From Flavobacterium degerlachei (GTDB lineage Bacteria; Bacteroidota; Bacteroidia; Flavobacteriales; Flavobacteriaceae): DNA of 64,000 nt. Under the pieces are notes generated by a model, which saw nothing but the letters and a program-made list of their open reading frames with translations, did not search any database and was not told the DNA's origin. Location: the NCBI RefSeq assembly GCF_900106645.1, contig NZ_FNMV01000012.1, forward strand, positions 1 to 64,000, given 5' to 3'. Both the position numbers and the translations under genes were made by a program. Below, piece by piece: positions 18,572-28,556 of this stretch (its first letter is position 1; each line of letters begins with the position of its first letter).

Positions 18572-18573
18572 AG

Positions 18574-21500
18574 ATGCAAAGACCTTCTTTCTCCATATAT
18601 GACGCTTCCGCAGGTTCCGGCAAAACGTATGCACTTGTCAAAGAATACCTAAAGATTATTTTGGTAGCTCACAAAAATGATGCGTATAGAAATATTCTTG
18701 CCATTACGTTTACCAATAAAGCGGTACACGAAATGAAAAGTCGTATTGTAGGAAGTCTGTCTGAATTTGCCAAAGACGAACCTTCACAAAAAGCACAGGA
18801 TTTAATGCAGGATTTGGTTAACGGCAAACGAAAAGAAAATAATATTGAAGAATGGAGCGAAGAACCAATTGGCCTTTCCATTATCCAAATCAAAACTAAA
18901 TCCCAGCAAATCATCAAGCATATTATTCATAATTATGCCGCTTTTGATATTTCAACTATTGATAAATTTACGCACAAAGTAATTCGTGCTTTTGCGCATG
19001 ATCTTAATTTACCCATGACTTTTGAGGTAACTTTAGATACAGAAAATTTATTGATAGAAGCTGTAGATGCGATCATTGCACAAGCTGGAGAAGACGAAAC
19101 GCTAACCAAGTTGCTCATTGATTTTACAATGGAAAAAACCGATGACGACAAGTCTTGGGATATTTCACGTGAAATTCTCGATACGGGCCGCTTGGTGCTT
19201 AATGAAAATCATCGTTCTGAAATCACTCATTTTCATGATAAAACCATTGCCGACTTTGTCGAGATAAAAAAGAAATTAATAGAAAGCTGCAAAGTTTTAG
19301 AGAAAGATAATGCCGAATTCGGGCAAGCAGCTTTAGCACTAATTGAAAATAATGGCATTGATTTAAAATCGTTTTCGAGAGGCACGTTCCCAAATCATTT
19401 AATGAGTATTCGCGACGGAAAATTCAATCCGAAAAATAAAACCTTTCGCGAGTTTGATGATATTGCAATTAACAAAACAGCTAAATACCGTGCTTTAATA
19501 GAAAATCTAATCCCTGAATTAATCCAAATTCTAGCAACGATTTATAAAAATTTCGAAAAAAGAGATTTCTATAAAGCCTTTCTCAAAAATATAACCCCGC
19601 TTTCATTACTGAATACGGTGAGCAATGAATTGGCCAAAATTCAAGAAGAGCAAAACGTACTTTCCATAACCGAATTTAACGCGATCATTCACCGCGAAAT
19701 TCAAAACCAGCCTGCGCCTTTTATCTATGAAAGACTAGGCGAGCGCTATCGTCATTTTTTTATTGACGAATTTCAGGATACGTCTGAGATGCAATGGCAA
19801 AACTTGATTCCGCTAATTGATAATGCGCTTTCAGGACAAGACGATTTTGGAGAAAAAGGGACTTTGATGATTGTGGGAGATCCTAAGCAGTCTATTTACC
19901 GCTGGCGTGGTGGAAAAGCAGAGCAGTTTATAGAGTTGAGTAAAGATAACAATCCGTTCAATAATCCAGATAAAAGACTAGAGCATTTAGATAAAAATTA
20001 CCGTAGCTATTCGCAAGTAATTGATTTTAATAATGAGTTTTTTAAACTGGTTTCAGGAGAATTTGAGCATCCAGATTATAAAGATTTATATGAAAATCAC
20101 AGTCATCAAAAAACGAATAATAAAACGGGAGGTTATGTAAATATCTCTTTTATTCCAAAAGTAGAAACGACCGAAGAGGATGAAGAAGCGCTGGATAAAA
20201 CAGAACTATTCGTTTTAGCCACTTTAAATACAATTCAAAAAGTGCTTAAAGAAGGTTTTGAATACAAAGATATTGTGATTCTGACTCGTAAGCGCGGTCA
20301 AGGTGTCGCTATCGCCAATTATCTAACGGAGCAAAACATTCCGCTTTTATCATCAGAAACATTGATGATTCAAAATGCAACTGAAGTCCGCTTGATTATT
20401 CATTTATTAAAGTACTTAAAAAACAATGCCGACTTAGAAGCGAAAGCCTATTTCTTGCATTACATAGCGGAGCATGTTCAAGACAAATTAGCTGTTCATG
20501 ATTTTATTGCTCAAGGAATGGAGCATAAAAACGAACTAGATCTTGAGAATTGGCTCACGAGTTTTGATATTTCACTTTCGTTTCAAAATATTCGAAAAAA
20601 ATCATTGTATGAAGCGGTTGAAGTCGTAATCACTAAATTTTTATCGCCAAATCTCGCCAAAGGCGGCGGAGCATATGTGCAGTATTTTCTTGATATTGTA
20701 TTGGAGCGAGATGTTAGGAACCAAGCCGGAATAGCTGATTTTTTGAATTTCTGGGATAAGAATGCCGAGAAGTTTAGTATTCCATCACCAGAAGGGAATA
20801 ATGCAGTACGTATTATGACCATTCATAAATCAAAAGGATTGGAGTTTCCTGTGGTGATTATGCCATTTGCCGAGGAAGATTATAGCCGAAAACCAAAAGA
20901 TAAATTATGGTTAGAAGCAACTGAAATGGATTTTGGGTTGCCTAAGGTTTTAATTGACAATAGTAGTGCTGTAGAAGGTTTTGGGGAGCAAGCAAAATCA
21001 GTTTATGATTTAAAAAAACAAGAAGAATTACTGGATAATGTTAATGTTCTGTATGTGGCTTTAACACGTGCAGAAGAACAATTGTATATTATTTCGAATG
21101 TGAATTTGACAAGTAAAGGCGAAGTAAAGACTAATAATATGTCGACTTTCTTTATTAATTATTTGAATAGTAAGGATGGTTTTGAGGATGATAAATTTGA
21201 ATATGAATTTGGAAATCCAACAAAATTATCTTCTGCTTCTAAGCATGTGGATACTTCAAAAAAGATTGAAGTCGTAACAGAAACATTGAATCCTAAAAAC
21301 ATAAAAATTGCACAAAGAGAAGCGTTAATGTGGGGAACGTATCAACAAGAGTCAATCGAGTACGGAAATGTAGTTCACGAAATTCTATCATTTGTAAAAA
21401 TAAAAGAAGATGTAGCATTGGCTGTTGAAAAAGCGCTTGAAAATGGATTGATTAATTATGGACAGAAAGAGTTGGTTTGCCAAACAATTCAGGACATTGT

Positions 21501-21777
21501 TAATCATAAGGAATTGGAATTGTTCTTTGCAGAAGGGAATACTGTTTTAAATGAACAAACTATTATTCAAAAAGAAGGAAGTACTATAAAACCTGACAGA
21601 ATGGTTGTTAATAGCGAAGATGAAGTCTATTTGCTAGATTATAAAACAGGTGTTCATAATGCAAAATATCAAAAGCAACTAGAGAATTACCAAAATGCAA
21701 TTGAGTTAATGGGTTATAAAGTCGTAAAAAAAGCATTGATATATATAGGAAAACAAATCGATGTAGTAAATTTGTAG
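18574..21777 (+). CDS. AddA-like UvrD/RecB-family helicase-nuclease
   Basis: The 1067-residue protein is a superfamily 1A helicase with a C-terminal RecB-type nuclease, for double-strand break processing. Walker A is ASAGSGKT (11-18), motif II DEFQDTS (from 398), then DPKQSIYRWRGG, NYRSYSQVIDF, MTIHKSKGLEFP and VALTRAEEQLY. The nuclease has Asp1008, Asp1022 and Lys1024 (LLDYKTG). An in-frame TTG at 18523 would only add repeat-encoded residues (LNQKSKIVNQKSK), so the ATG at 18574 is chosen. The probable partner, an AddB-like gene, starts 3 kb downstream beyond kbl and ompA. Confidence 0.9.
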   Translation: MQRPSFSIYDASAGSGKTYALVKEYLKIILVAHKNDAYRNILAITFTNKAVHEMKSRIVGSLSEFAKDEPSQKAQDLMQDLVNGKRKENNIEEWSEEPIGLSIIQIKTKSQQIIKHIIHNYAAFDISTIDKFTHKVIRAFAHDLNLPMTFEVTLDTENLLIEAVDAIIAQAGEDETLTKLLIDFTMEKTDDDKSWDISREILDTGRLVLNENHRSEITHFHDKTIADFVEIKKKLIESCKVLEKDNAEFGQAALALIENNGIDLKSFSRGTFPNHLMSIRDGKFNPKNKTFREFDDIAINKTAKYRALIENLIPELIQILATIYKNFEKRDFYKAFLKNITPLSLLNTVSNELAKIQEEQNVLSITEFNAIIHREIQNQPAPFIYERLGERYRHFFIDEFQDTSEMQWQNLIPLIDNALSGQDDFGEKGTLMIVGDPKQSIYRWRGGKAEQFIELSKDNNPFNNPDKRLEHLDKNYRSYSQVIDFNNEFFKLVSGEFEHPDYKDLYENHSHQKTNNKTGGYVNISFIPKVETTEEDEEALDKTELFVLATLNTIQKVLKEGFEYKDIVILTRKRGQGVAIANYLTEQNIPLLSSETLMIQNATEVRLIIHLLKYLKNNADLEAKAYFLHYIAEHVQDKLAVHDFIAQGMEHKNELDLENWLTSFDISLSFQNIRKKSLYEAVEVVITKFLSPNLAKGGGAYVQYFLDIVLERDVRNQAGIADFLNFWDKNAEKFSIPSPEGNNAVRIMTIHKSKGLEFPVVIMPFAEEDYSRKPKDKLWLEATEMDFGLPKVLIDNSSAVEGFGEQAKSVYDLKKQEELLDNVNVLYVALTRAEEQLYIISNVNLTSKGEVKTNNMSTFFINYLNSKDGFEDDKFEYEFGNPTKLSSASKHVDTSKKIEVVTETLNPKNIKIAQREALMWGTYQQESIEYGNVVHEILSFVKIKEDVALAVEKALENGLINYGQKELVCQTIQDIVNHKELELFFAEGNTVLNEQTIIQKEGSTIKPDRMVVNSEDEVYLLDYKTGVHNAKYQKQLENYQNAIELMGYKVVKKALIYIGKQIDVVNL

Positions 21778-21930
21778 GGTAAAAATGAATTATTCGCAAA
21801 AAAGTAAATACTAAAAGCTATGCAACTGATGAAAAAACAATAGTTATTTACTTTTAGATTTTTCACAAAGTCTATAGCTTTAGAGCAACCTTAAACAAAT
21901 TAAACTTTAAACAAAATACACCAATTTATT

Positions 21931-23124
21931 ATGTACGGAAAAATTAAAGAACATCTTCAAAACGAAATTAAAACGATAGAAGATAACGGGATTTTTAAAA
22001 AAGAAAGAATTATCACTTCTCCTCAAGGTGCAGAAATCACCATTTCTACAGGTGAAACTGTTTTAAATTTTTGTGCCAATAACTATTTAGGGTTGTCATC
22101 ACATCCAGAAGTTATTCAAGCAGCTAAAGATGCTATGGATACTCATGGTTTCGGAATGTCATCTGTGCGTTTTATTTGTGGGACGCAAGATATTCATAAA
22201 ACATTGGAGAGAAAAATTTCAGAATTTTATGGAACAGAAGACACGATTCTATACGCTGCAGCATTTGATGCCAACGGTGGAGTTTTTGAGCCATTGTTTG
22301 GAGCAGAGGACGCAATAATTTCTGATAGTTTAAACCATGCTTCGATTATTGATGGAGTGCGTTTGTGTAAAGCAGCACGCTATCGTTATGAAAATAGCAA
22401 TATGGAGGATTTGGAACAACAACTAATCAAGGCGAATGAAGCTGGGAGTAGATTCAAAATCATTGTTACAGATGGAGTTTTCTCTATGGATGGTGTTGTG
22501 GCGCCTTTGGATAAAATTTGTGACTTAGCTGATAAATATGATGCCATGGTTATGGTTGATGAATGTCATGCGGCTGGTTTTATTGGAGCAACTGGAAAAG
22601 GAACTCTTGAAGCAAAAGGAGTAATGGGAAGAGTAGATATTGTTACTGGAACTCTAGGAAAAGCTTTGGGTGGAGCAATGGGAGGTTATACTACGGCTAA
22701 AAAGGAAATAATCGAATTGTTACGTCAGCGTTCAAGACCTTATTTGTTTTCAAATTCATTGGCGCCTGCTATTGTTGGTGCGTCGATTAAAGTTTTTGAG
22801 CTTTTAGAGAAAGACACTACTTTAAGAGATAAATTAGAATGGAATACCGATTATTTCAAAGCAGGGATGAAAAAGGCAGGTTTTGATATTGTTGAAGGTG
22901 ATTCGGCAATTGTACCTGTAATGTTGTATGATGCTAAATTATCGCAAACTATGGCTGATGAATTGCTGAAAAAAGGGATTTATGTAATTGGTTTCTTTTT
23001 CCCAGTTGTGCCTAAAGATAAAGCAAGAATTCGTGTGCAATTGTCTGCAGCACATACAAAAGAGCATTTGGATAAGGCTATAAATGCCTTTATTGAAGTT
23101 GGACGCTCTTTAAATGTTGTGTAA
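21931..23124 (+). CDS. kbl: Glycine C-acetyltransferase (2-amino-3-ketobutyrate CoA ligase)
   Basis: The 397-residue alpha-oxoamine synthase is PLP-dependent. With CoA it splits 2-amino-3-oxobutyrate, the threonine dehydrogenase product, into glycine and acetyl-CoA. Lys244 in [14 protein letters not shown] is the Schiff-base lysine. [10 protein letters not shown] (210-219) binds the cofactor, and [14 protein letters not shown] is the typical start. Length and residue numbering match Escherichia coli Kbl. No threonine dehydrogenase gene is adjacent, so its partner lies elsewhere. Confidence 0.95.
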   Translation: MYGKIKEHLQNEIKTIEDNGIFKKERIITSPQGAEITISTGETVLNFCANNYLGLSSHPEVIQAAKDAMDTHGFGMSSVRFICGTQDIHKTLERKISEFYGTEDTILYAAAFDANGGVFEPLFGAEDAIISDSLNHASIIDGVRLCKAARYRYENSNMEDLEQQLIKANEAGSRFKIIVTDGVFSMDGVVAPLDKICDLADKYDAMVMVDECHAAGFIGATGKGTLEAKGVMGRVDIVTGTLGKALGGAMGGYTTAKKEIIELLRQRSRPYLFSNSLAPAIVGASIKVFELLEKDTTLRDKLEWNTDYFKAGMKKAGFDIVEGDSAIVPVMLYDAKLSQTMADELLKKGIYVIGFFFPVVPKDKARIRVQLSAAHTKEHLDKAINAFIEVGRSLNVV

Positions 23125-23189
23125 TTAGATTCCAAAGTTATATAATTTCCACTTTTCGTGGTTTTTATAAGTTTTTTTTAACATTTCCT

Positions 23190-23220
23190 TTTGTAGTTAA
23201 TAATTTACGCGTTACTTTTG
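23190..23220 (+). promoter_or_regulatory. Bacteroidota promoter of the ompA-like gene
   Basis: TTTG (23190-23193), 19 bases, then TACTTTTG (23213-23220) match the TTTG/TAnnTTTG consensus fully. A leader of about 30 bases precedes the ATG at 23258. A strong promoter suits an abundant outer-membrane protein. Confidence 0.8.
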
Positions 23221-23257
23221 TGTGTAATTAACTAAATTGTAATTAAAAATATTAAGT

Positions 23258-24691
23258 ATGAAACATCTTAACAAAATTTTAGTTGCTGCAATGATGGTGA
23301 TGGGGTTAAGCTCTCACGCACAAGACAGTAACAACCCATGGGCAGTCTCTTTTGGAGTTAATGCCGTAGACACTAGAACTAGTGCTGGTAATGACACTGG
23401 TTTTTTCGAACAGCATTTTTCTCAACCATTCGCGGTGAAAGATAATTGGAATGTTCTTCCTTCTGTTTCTTATATCAGTGTATCTAAATACTTAGGAGAT
23501 AATTTCTCTTTCGGAGTTCAAGGTTCTGTAAACAAAATTGACAAATACGTGAAATTTGATCCTACTGCAGTAGGTAGTGATTCTAGAGGAATGGTAGTTT
23601 CTAACCCAGGTGACTTAATGTATTATGGTATTGATGCTACAGTTAAATATAGCTTCATGAACCTTATCAACTCTAAAGTTATTGATCCTTCTGTACACGT
23701 AGGTGGAGGTTATACTTTCTTTGGAGATAGTAGCTATGGTACAGTAAATCCAGGTGCTGGATTGACTTTCTGGTTCTCAGATAACATTGGTTTCTCACTT
23801 GAGTCTTCTTACAAAAAATCTTTTGGAGATAGAGAAGATGCTTCAGGAACACCTGATGCACCTTCACATTTTCAACATACTGCAGGTCTTACTTTCAAAT
23901 TTGGAGGAAAAGATACTGACGGAGATGGAGTTTATGACAAAGATGATGCTTGTCCAGAAGTTGCTGGTTTAAAAGAATTCAACGGTTGTCCTGATTCTGA
24001 TGGAGATGGAATTATCGACGGTAATGACGCTTGTCCAGATGTATTTGGTTTAGCTGCATTGAACGGTTGTCCTGACACTGACGGAGATGGTATTGCTGAT
24101 AAAGATGATGCTTGTCCAGATGTATTTGGTTTAGCTGCATTAAAAGGTTGTCCAGATGCTGACGGAGACGGAATTGCTGATAAAGATGACAAATGTCCTA
24201 CTGTTGCAGGTCCTAAAGAGAACGCAGGTTGTCCTTGGCCAGATACTGATGGAGATGGAGTTTTAGACAAAGATGACAAATGTCCAGAAGTAAAAGGTAC
24301 TGTTGCTAACAAAGGTTGTCCTGAAGTATCAGAAGCTGTTATGATGAAATTGAATGAGTATAGTAGAACTATCTTGTTTGATTCTGGAAAAGCGTCGTTC
24401 AAAAAACAAACTTACCCAACTTTAGTATCAATCACTGAAATCTTAAAAGAATATCCTTATTCAAGATTCTTAGTTGAAGGTCATACTGATAGCGATGGAA
24501 GTAACGAAATGAACCAAACTTTATCTGAAAACAGAGCTGCAGCGGTTAAAAATTACTTAATCGAAAATGGTATCAAAGCAGACAGATTGAATTCTACTGG
24601 TTTCGGTGAAACTAAACCAATGGATACTAACAAAACTGCTGCAGGAAAAGCACACAACAGAAGAGTTGAAATTTCTTTAATCAAAGAATAA
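23258..24691 (+). CDS. OmpA-family outer-membrane protein with thrombospondin type 3 repeats
   Basis: The 477-residue protein has a signal peptide (cut after SSHAQ, near 22) and an N-terminal beta-barrel (about 25-215). About five calcium-binding TSP3 repeats of the form DTDGDGV-DKDDACP-CP follow (about 218-345). A C-terminal OmpA peptidoglycan-binding domain (about 360-477) has [19 protein letters not shown] and NRRVEIS. It should tie the outer membrane to the cell wall. The repeats give a long antisense frame that is not a gene. A consensus promoter precedes it and a strong terminator follows. Confidence 0.93.
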   Translation: MKHLNKILVAAMMVMGLSSHAQDSNNPWAVSFGVNAVDTRTSAGNDTGFFEQHFSQPFAVKDNWNVLPSVSYISVSKYLGDNFSFGVQGSVNKIDKYVKFDPTAVGSDSRGMVVSNPGDLMYYGIDATVKYSFMNLINSKVIDPSVHVGGGYTFFGDSSYGTVNPGAGLTFWFSDNIGFSLESSYKKSFGDREDASGTPDAPSHFQHTAGLTFKFGGKDTDGDGVYDKDDACPEVAGLKEFNGCPDSDGDGIIDGNDACPDVFGLAALNGCPDTDGDGIADKDDACPDVFGLAALKGCPDADGDGIADKDDKCPTVAGPKENAGCPWPDTDGDGVLDKDDKCPEVKGTVANKGCPEVSEAVMMKLNEYSRTILFDSGKASFKKQTYPTLVSITEILKEYPYSRFLVEGHTDSDGSNEMNQTLSENRAAAVKNYLIENGIKADRLNSTGFGETKPMDTNKTAAGKAHNRRVEISLIKE

Positions 24692-24713
24692 ATTTTTCTA
24701 AAATATTTATAAG

Positions 24714-24743
24714 AAACGCCCCGATTTATCGGGGCGTTTTTTT
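24714..24743 (+). terminator. Terminator after the ompA-like gene
   Basis: AAACGCCCCGAT (24714-24725) pairs with ATCGGGGCGTTT (24728-24739), followed by T residues. It ends only twelve bases before the next start codon. Confidence 0.92.
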
Positions 24744-24754
24744 ATTTTTATGAA

Positions 24755-27517
24755 ATGATAAACATTTCTTTTTTAGACAAAATTGCACAAGTTTTAATTC
24801 AAGATTACTCTGATTCATTATCAAATACAATAGTAGTCTTACCCAATAAAAGAGCTAAGATATTCTTAATCGAAGCCTTAAAAAAACAAGTGAGTTCTAA
24901 TATTCTTTCTCCAGAGATTATTAGTATTGAAGATTTTATTCAAGATATTTCAGCAATTCGCACTGTAGATCCTATTGAATTGTTGTTTGAATTTTATGAA
25001 GTCTATTTATCCGTCACAGAAAAGTCAAGTCAACAATCTTTTGAATTATTTGCCAACTGGGCAAAAATGCTGTTGCAAGACTTTAATGAAATTGACCGCT
25101 ATTTATTAGATCCTACACATGTGTTATCTTACCTAAAAGACATTGAGGATATCAAAAAATGGGGAATAGAAGTCGAAAATAAAACCCAACTACTGGAGAA
25201 CTACATTGATTTTTGGAAATTACTTCCTAATTATTACCAATCTTTATATGCTCATTTACTTAAAAAAGGAATCGGATACCAAGGATTAATTTACCGACAA
25301 GCAGTAGAGAATCTAATACCTTTTTCCAATTCGGTTACTGATAAGCAGTATGTATTTGCAGGCTTTAATGCCTTGAATGCTTCTGAAGAAAAAATAATAC
25401 AACATCTTATTGCTGCTGATAAAGCCAAAATATATTGGGATGCCGATCAAACTTTTTTAAATGATCCATATCACGATGCAGGTTTGTTTTTAAGGCGATT
25501 TAAAGCCAACTGGAAACACTACAAGTCAAACCCTTTTGAATGGATTGTAGATGATTTTTCACAGACAAAGAACATCCAGGTCATTGGTACTCCAAAAACT
25601 ATTGGGCAGGCTAAGATCACCGGTAGTATTATTGAAAATTTAATCAAGGAGAACCCCAACACAACCTTAGACAAGGTTGCGGTTGTACTTGGAGAAGAAA
25701 ATCTTTTGGTTCCTCTTTTGTATTCGTTGCCTTCTACTGTTGGTGCTTTGAATATTACGATGGGATATTCTAGTAAAAATAATCCAGCTCAAATTCTAAT
25801 TGCTAAACTATTCAAGATGCATACAAATGCCTTGTCTCGAAATGCAAAGAGTTATGTGCTGTATTACAAAGATGTATTGGATATTTTAACGCATCCATTA
25901 GTGGAGCCATACGCGAAAACATCTGGCTTGGTGAATATTATTAATCAAAATAATTATACTTTTATAACTCATCAAAAGGTAATGGAGCTAAATCCTGAAC
26001 CTACGGATTTGTTTCTTTTACTATTCGAAAAATGGGAAAAAGGTTCAATTCCTGTTTTGCAAACTGTTTCCAATTTATTGCTAACAATTAAAGATAATTT
26101 GAGCAATGACAATGAAGAGGAGAAAATTACAAAAGCTTTTGTGTTTGCTATTTTTAAAGTGATCAACAAACTGATTAATTATTATTCTCAACACGAACAT
26201 ATTGATAAAATAGATACACTACACGCTATTTATAAACAAGTAATTGACCTTGCTGAGGTTTCTTTTGAAGGAGAGCCGCTAAATGGTCTCCAAATTATGG
26301 GAGTTTTAGAAAGTCGGGTGCTGGATTTTGATACGGTTATTGTCACTTCAATGAATGAAGGGAAGTTTCCGGCTGGAAAATCACAGAACTCCTTCATTCC
26401 ATATGATGTAAAAAGGGAATTAGGTTTGCCCACTTTTAAAGAGAAAGATGCGATTTATACCTACCACTTTTACCATTTGTTGCAACGTGCCAAAAATATT
26501 TATTTGCTTTATAACACCGAAAGTGAAGGACTGGATGCAGGAGAAAAAAGTCGGTTTATAACACAGTTAGAAGTAGAGAAGCAAAGCAATCACAATTTAA
26601 CACACGAAATTTATAACGCTGTACTGCCAGAAACGGCCTATAAACCCATGGTTATTGAAAAATCAGAGGCAGTGATGACACGGTTGAAAGAAATTGCGAC
26701 TGTTGGTTTTTCTCCTTCGGCATTGACAAGTTATATTCGGAATCCGATTCAGTTTTATTTCCAAAAGATTTTACGCATTCGCGAAGTCGAAGAAGTGGAG
26801 GAGAATATCGCCTTGAATACTTTAGGGACGATTATTCACGAAACTTTGAAAGTTTTGTACGAACCTTTTATAGGGAAGTTTATAACTGAGCACGATATTC
26901 AAAATTGCTTTAAGCAAATAGATGATGAGGTACTCAAGCAGTTCAAGGCAGTTTACAAAGAAGGAGAGATTAAAAAAGGGCGTAACCTATTAGCATTTGA
27001 AGTTGCTAAACGTAATGTTTCTAATTTCTTAAAAGTAGAATTAGAAAGTATAAAAGCAGGCGATGCGATTAAAATACTCGCTTTAGAGGAAACGTTTCAA
27101 AGAACCTTAACACATCCAAGTTTACCGTTTCCGGTATTGATAAAAGGGAATGTCGATAGAATTGAAGAACGCAATGGAACCATCCGTATTATTGATTATA
27201 AAACGGGTAAGGTAGAGAAAGCGAGTGTGACTTTGAAAACCTGGAAAGGACTGACAGAAGAGATCAAGAATGATAAAATTATTCAGGTTTTGGCTTATGC
27301 TTACATGTACGAAGAAAATGCAAAATCCAAACCCATAGAAGCTGGTATTATTTCGTTCAAGAATTTGAAATCAGGATTTTTGCCTTTTAATTTTAAAGAA
27401 GAAAAAGACGTAAATATGATTATTAATGAGGAAGTAATGGCTAATTATTTAGAGCAAATTGTTTTGCTTTTAAATGAAATTTTGGATGTTAGTGTTCCGT
27501 TTGAGGAGAAAGTATAG
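24755..27517 (+). CDS. AddB-like PD-(D/E)XK nuclease, DNA-repair subunit
   Basis: The 920-residue protein has a helicase-like but degenerate N-terminal part (LPNKRAKIFLIEAL) and a C-terminal RecB-type nuclease. Asp801 (GNVDRIEE), Asp814 and Lys816 (IIDYKTGK) form the active site. In AddB of Bacillus, the segment equivalent to SPSALTSYIRNP (from 653) carries a cysteine of an Fe-S cluster. Here it is Asn663, so the cluster is absent. It should pair with the AddA-like protein at 18574-21777 to resect double-strand breaks. The ATG lies just downstream of the ompA terminator, so its promoter must overlap that hairpin or lie upstream. Confidence 0.85.
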   Translation: MINISFLDKIAQVLIQDYSDSLSNTIVVLPNKRAKIFLIEALKKQVSSNILSPEIISIEDFIQDISAIRTVDPIELLFEFYEVYLSVTEKSSQQSFELFANWAKMLLQDFNEIDRYLLDPTHVLSYLKDIEDIKKWGIEVENKTQLLENYIDFWKLLPNYYQSLYAHLLKKGIGYQGLIYRQAVENLIPFSNSVTDKQYVFAGFNALNASEEKIIQHLIAADKAKIYWDADQTFLNDPYHDAGLFLRRFKANWKHYKSNPFEWIVDDFSQTKNIQVIGTPKTIGQAKITGSIIENLIKENPNTTLDKVAVVLGEENLLVPLLYSLPSTVGALNITMGYSSKNNPAQILIAKLFKMHTNALSRNAKSYVLYYKDVLDILTHPLVEPYAKTSGLVNIINQNNYTFITHQKVMELNPEPTDLFLLLFEKWEKGSIPVLQTVSNLLLTIKDNLSNDNEEEKITKAFVFAIFKVINKLINYYSQHEHIDKIDTLHAIYKQVIDLAEVSFEGEPLNGLQIMGVLESRVLDFDTVIVTSMNEGKFPAGKSQNSFIPYDVKRELGLPTFKEKDAIYTYHFYHLLQRAKNIYLLYNTESEGLDAGEKSRFITQLEVEKQSNHNLTHEIYNAVLPETAYKPMVIEKSEAVMTRLKEIATVGFSPSALTSYIRNPIQFYFQKILRIREVEEVEENIALNTLGTIIHETLKVLYEPFIGKFITEHDIQNCFKQIDDEVLKQFKAVYKEGEIKKGRNLLAFEVAKRNVSNFLKVELESIKAGDAIKILALEETFQRTLTHPSLPFPVLIKGNVDRIEERNGTIRIIDYKTGKVEKASVTLKTWKGLTEEIKNDKIIQVLAYAYMYEENAKSKPIEAGIISFKNLKSGFLPFNFKEEKDVNMIINEEVMANYLEQIVLLLNEILDVSVPFEEKV

Positions 27518-27564
27518 ATTTTGTAACCGCAAAGAACGCAAGGGTATTTCGCAAAGGAAATTAT

Positions 27565-28347
27565 TTAGACCTTCTTAAAAAACTGTAATAATACTTTAGT
27601 CAGTTCATCTTGATTTTCAATATGACTCATATGACCATCAGGGAAAGTGACTAATTCTACTTCAGTATTTTGAATTTGTTCTTTGGTTTCTTTAAATCCT
27701 AAAATAGGATCTTTTTCGCCTAGGATAAGCATTTTTGGGTAAGGAGTAAGATGCAGTAAAACTTCTCGGTCAGCTCTTATTTTCATACCTTCGAGTGAAG
27801 CTACAATTGCTTGAAGCGGTGTTTTTAAAGCCTCTTTTTTTGTGTTTTCAATTTCTTCACCAAGTCTTTCTCGGTTGTTTTCGCTGAATAAATTGGCTAC
27901 GGCCAAACTAACAAAACCGATATAACTTTGTTTTACTGCTTTTATGGCGCGATCTCGGTTTAGTTTTCTTTCGTCACTATCGGCTTTGGAGGTAGAATTC
28001 AGTAGAACTAATCCTTTTACATTTTCAGGGTATAATTCGGCGAAAGCTAGTGCTACATAACCGCCCATAGAATGGCCAACGAGAATCGCTTTACGGATGC
28101 GCAATTCAGCCAAGATGGCGTGAACAGCATCGGCATTTTCCTCCATAGTGTGCACATAACCCAAGCATTCTGTTTCGCCATGACCTAGTAAGTCCATGGT
28201 GATTACTCGATTTTTCTTAGTAAAAGGGACAATGTAATTGTCCCACATTTTTTGGTTTTCTAGAAAACCGTGGAGTAAAACTATTGCAGTTCCTTTACCT
28301 GTGTCCGTGTAGGCAATGCTTGTATTTTTAAATTGTATGTGATTCAC
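27565..28347 (-). CDS. Alpha/beta-fold hydrolase
   Basis: The 260-residue protein has the hydrolase triad. Ser93 lies in the nucleophile elbow VGHSMGGY, an Asp in LGEKDPILG and a His in DGHMSHIE near the C-terminus. The oxyanion region is LLHGFLENQKMWDN. It resembles bacterial esterases and the MenH/BioH group, but the substrate cannot be inferred and no pathway genes adjoin it. It is cytoplasmic (no signal peptide) and convergent with the AddB-like gene. Confidence 0.85.
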   Translation of the reverse strand: MNHIQFKNTSIAYTDTGKGTAIVLLHGFLENQKMWDNYIVPFTKKNRVITMDLLGHGETECLGYVHTMEENADAVHAILAELRIRKAILVGHSMGGYVALAFAELYPENVKGLVLLNSTSKADSDERKLNRDRAIKAVKQSYIGFVSLAVANLFSENNRERLGEEIENTKKEALKTPLQAIVASLEGMKIRADREVLLHLTPYPKMLILGEKDPILGFKETKEQIQNTEVELVTFPDGHMSHIENQDELTKVLLQFFKKV

Positions 28348-28390
28348 TTTTTTGTTTCAGTTTTGAGCGAATGCAAAATTAGGGATTTAA

Positions 28391-28520
28391 TTTTTTTAAA
28401 ACATGTAAGTTTTGAGGATAGTAGGGGAGATGATTTTTAAAACATATAAGTCATATAAGTTTTTAGAATAGCATGGAGGATTTTTTTCAAACCATATAAG
28501 TCATATAAGTTCATAGAAGA
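28391..28520. repeat. Three imperfect tandem units of about 48 bp upstream of abiH
   Basis: Units begin TTTTTAAAACATRTAAGT. Units 2 and 3 contain ACATATAAGTCATATAAGTT or CCATATAAGTCATATAAGTT, followed by GAATAGCATGGAGGA-type spacers. The third unit runs up to about 28 bases before the preferred abiH start. Confidence 0.65.
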
Positions 28521-28556
28521 GAAATGACTATATTTGAGAAAAGCAACTTTTTGGAT

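Noticed and set aside
18523..18573. TTG start for the AddA-like gene
   Set aside because: The added residues are translations of a tandem intergenic repeat. The ATG at 18574 directly precedes the helicase domain.
23932..24402. 156-residue minus-strand frame inside the OmpA-like gene
   Set aside because: It is the antisense of the TSP3 repeats. The repeat codons leave that frame open by composition.
28391..28520. CRISPR array
   Set aside because: The units are tandem, imperfect and lack regular spacers, and no cas genes are nearby.
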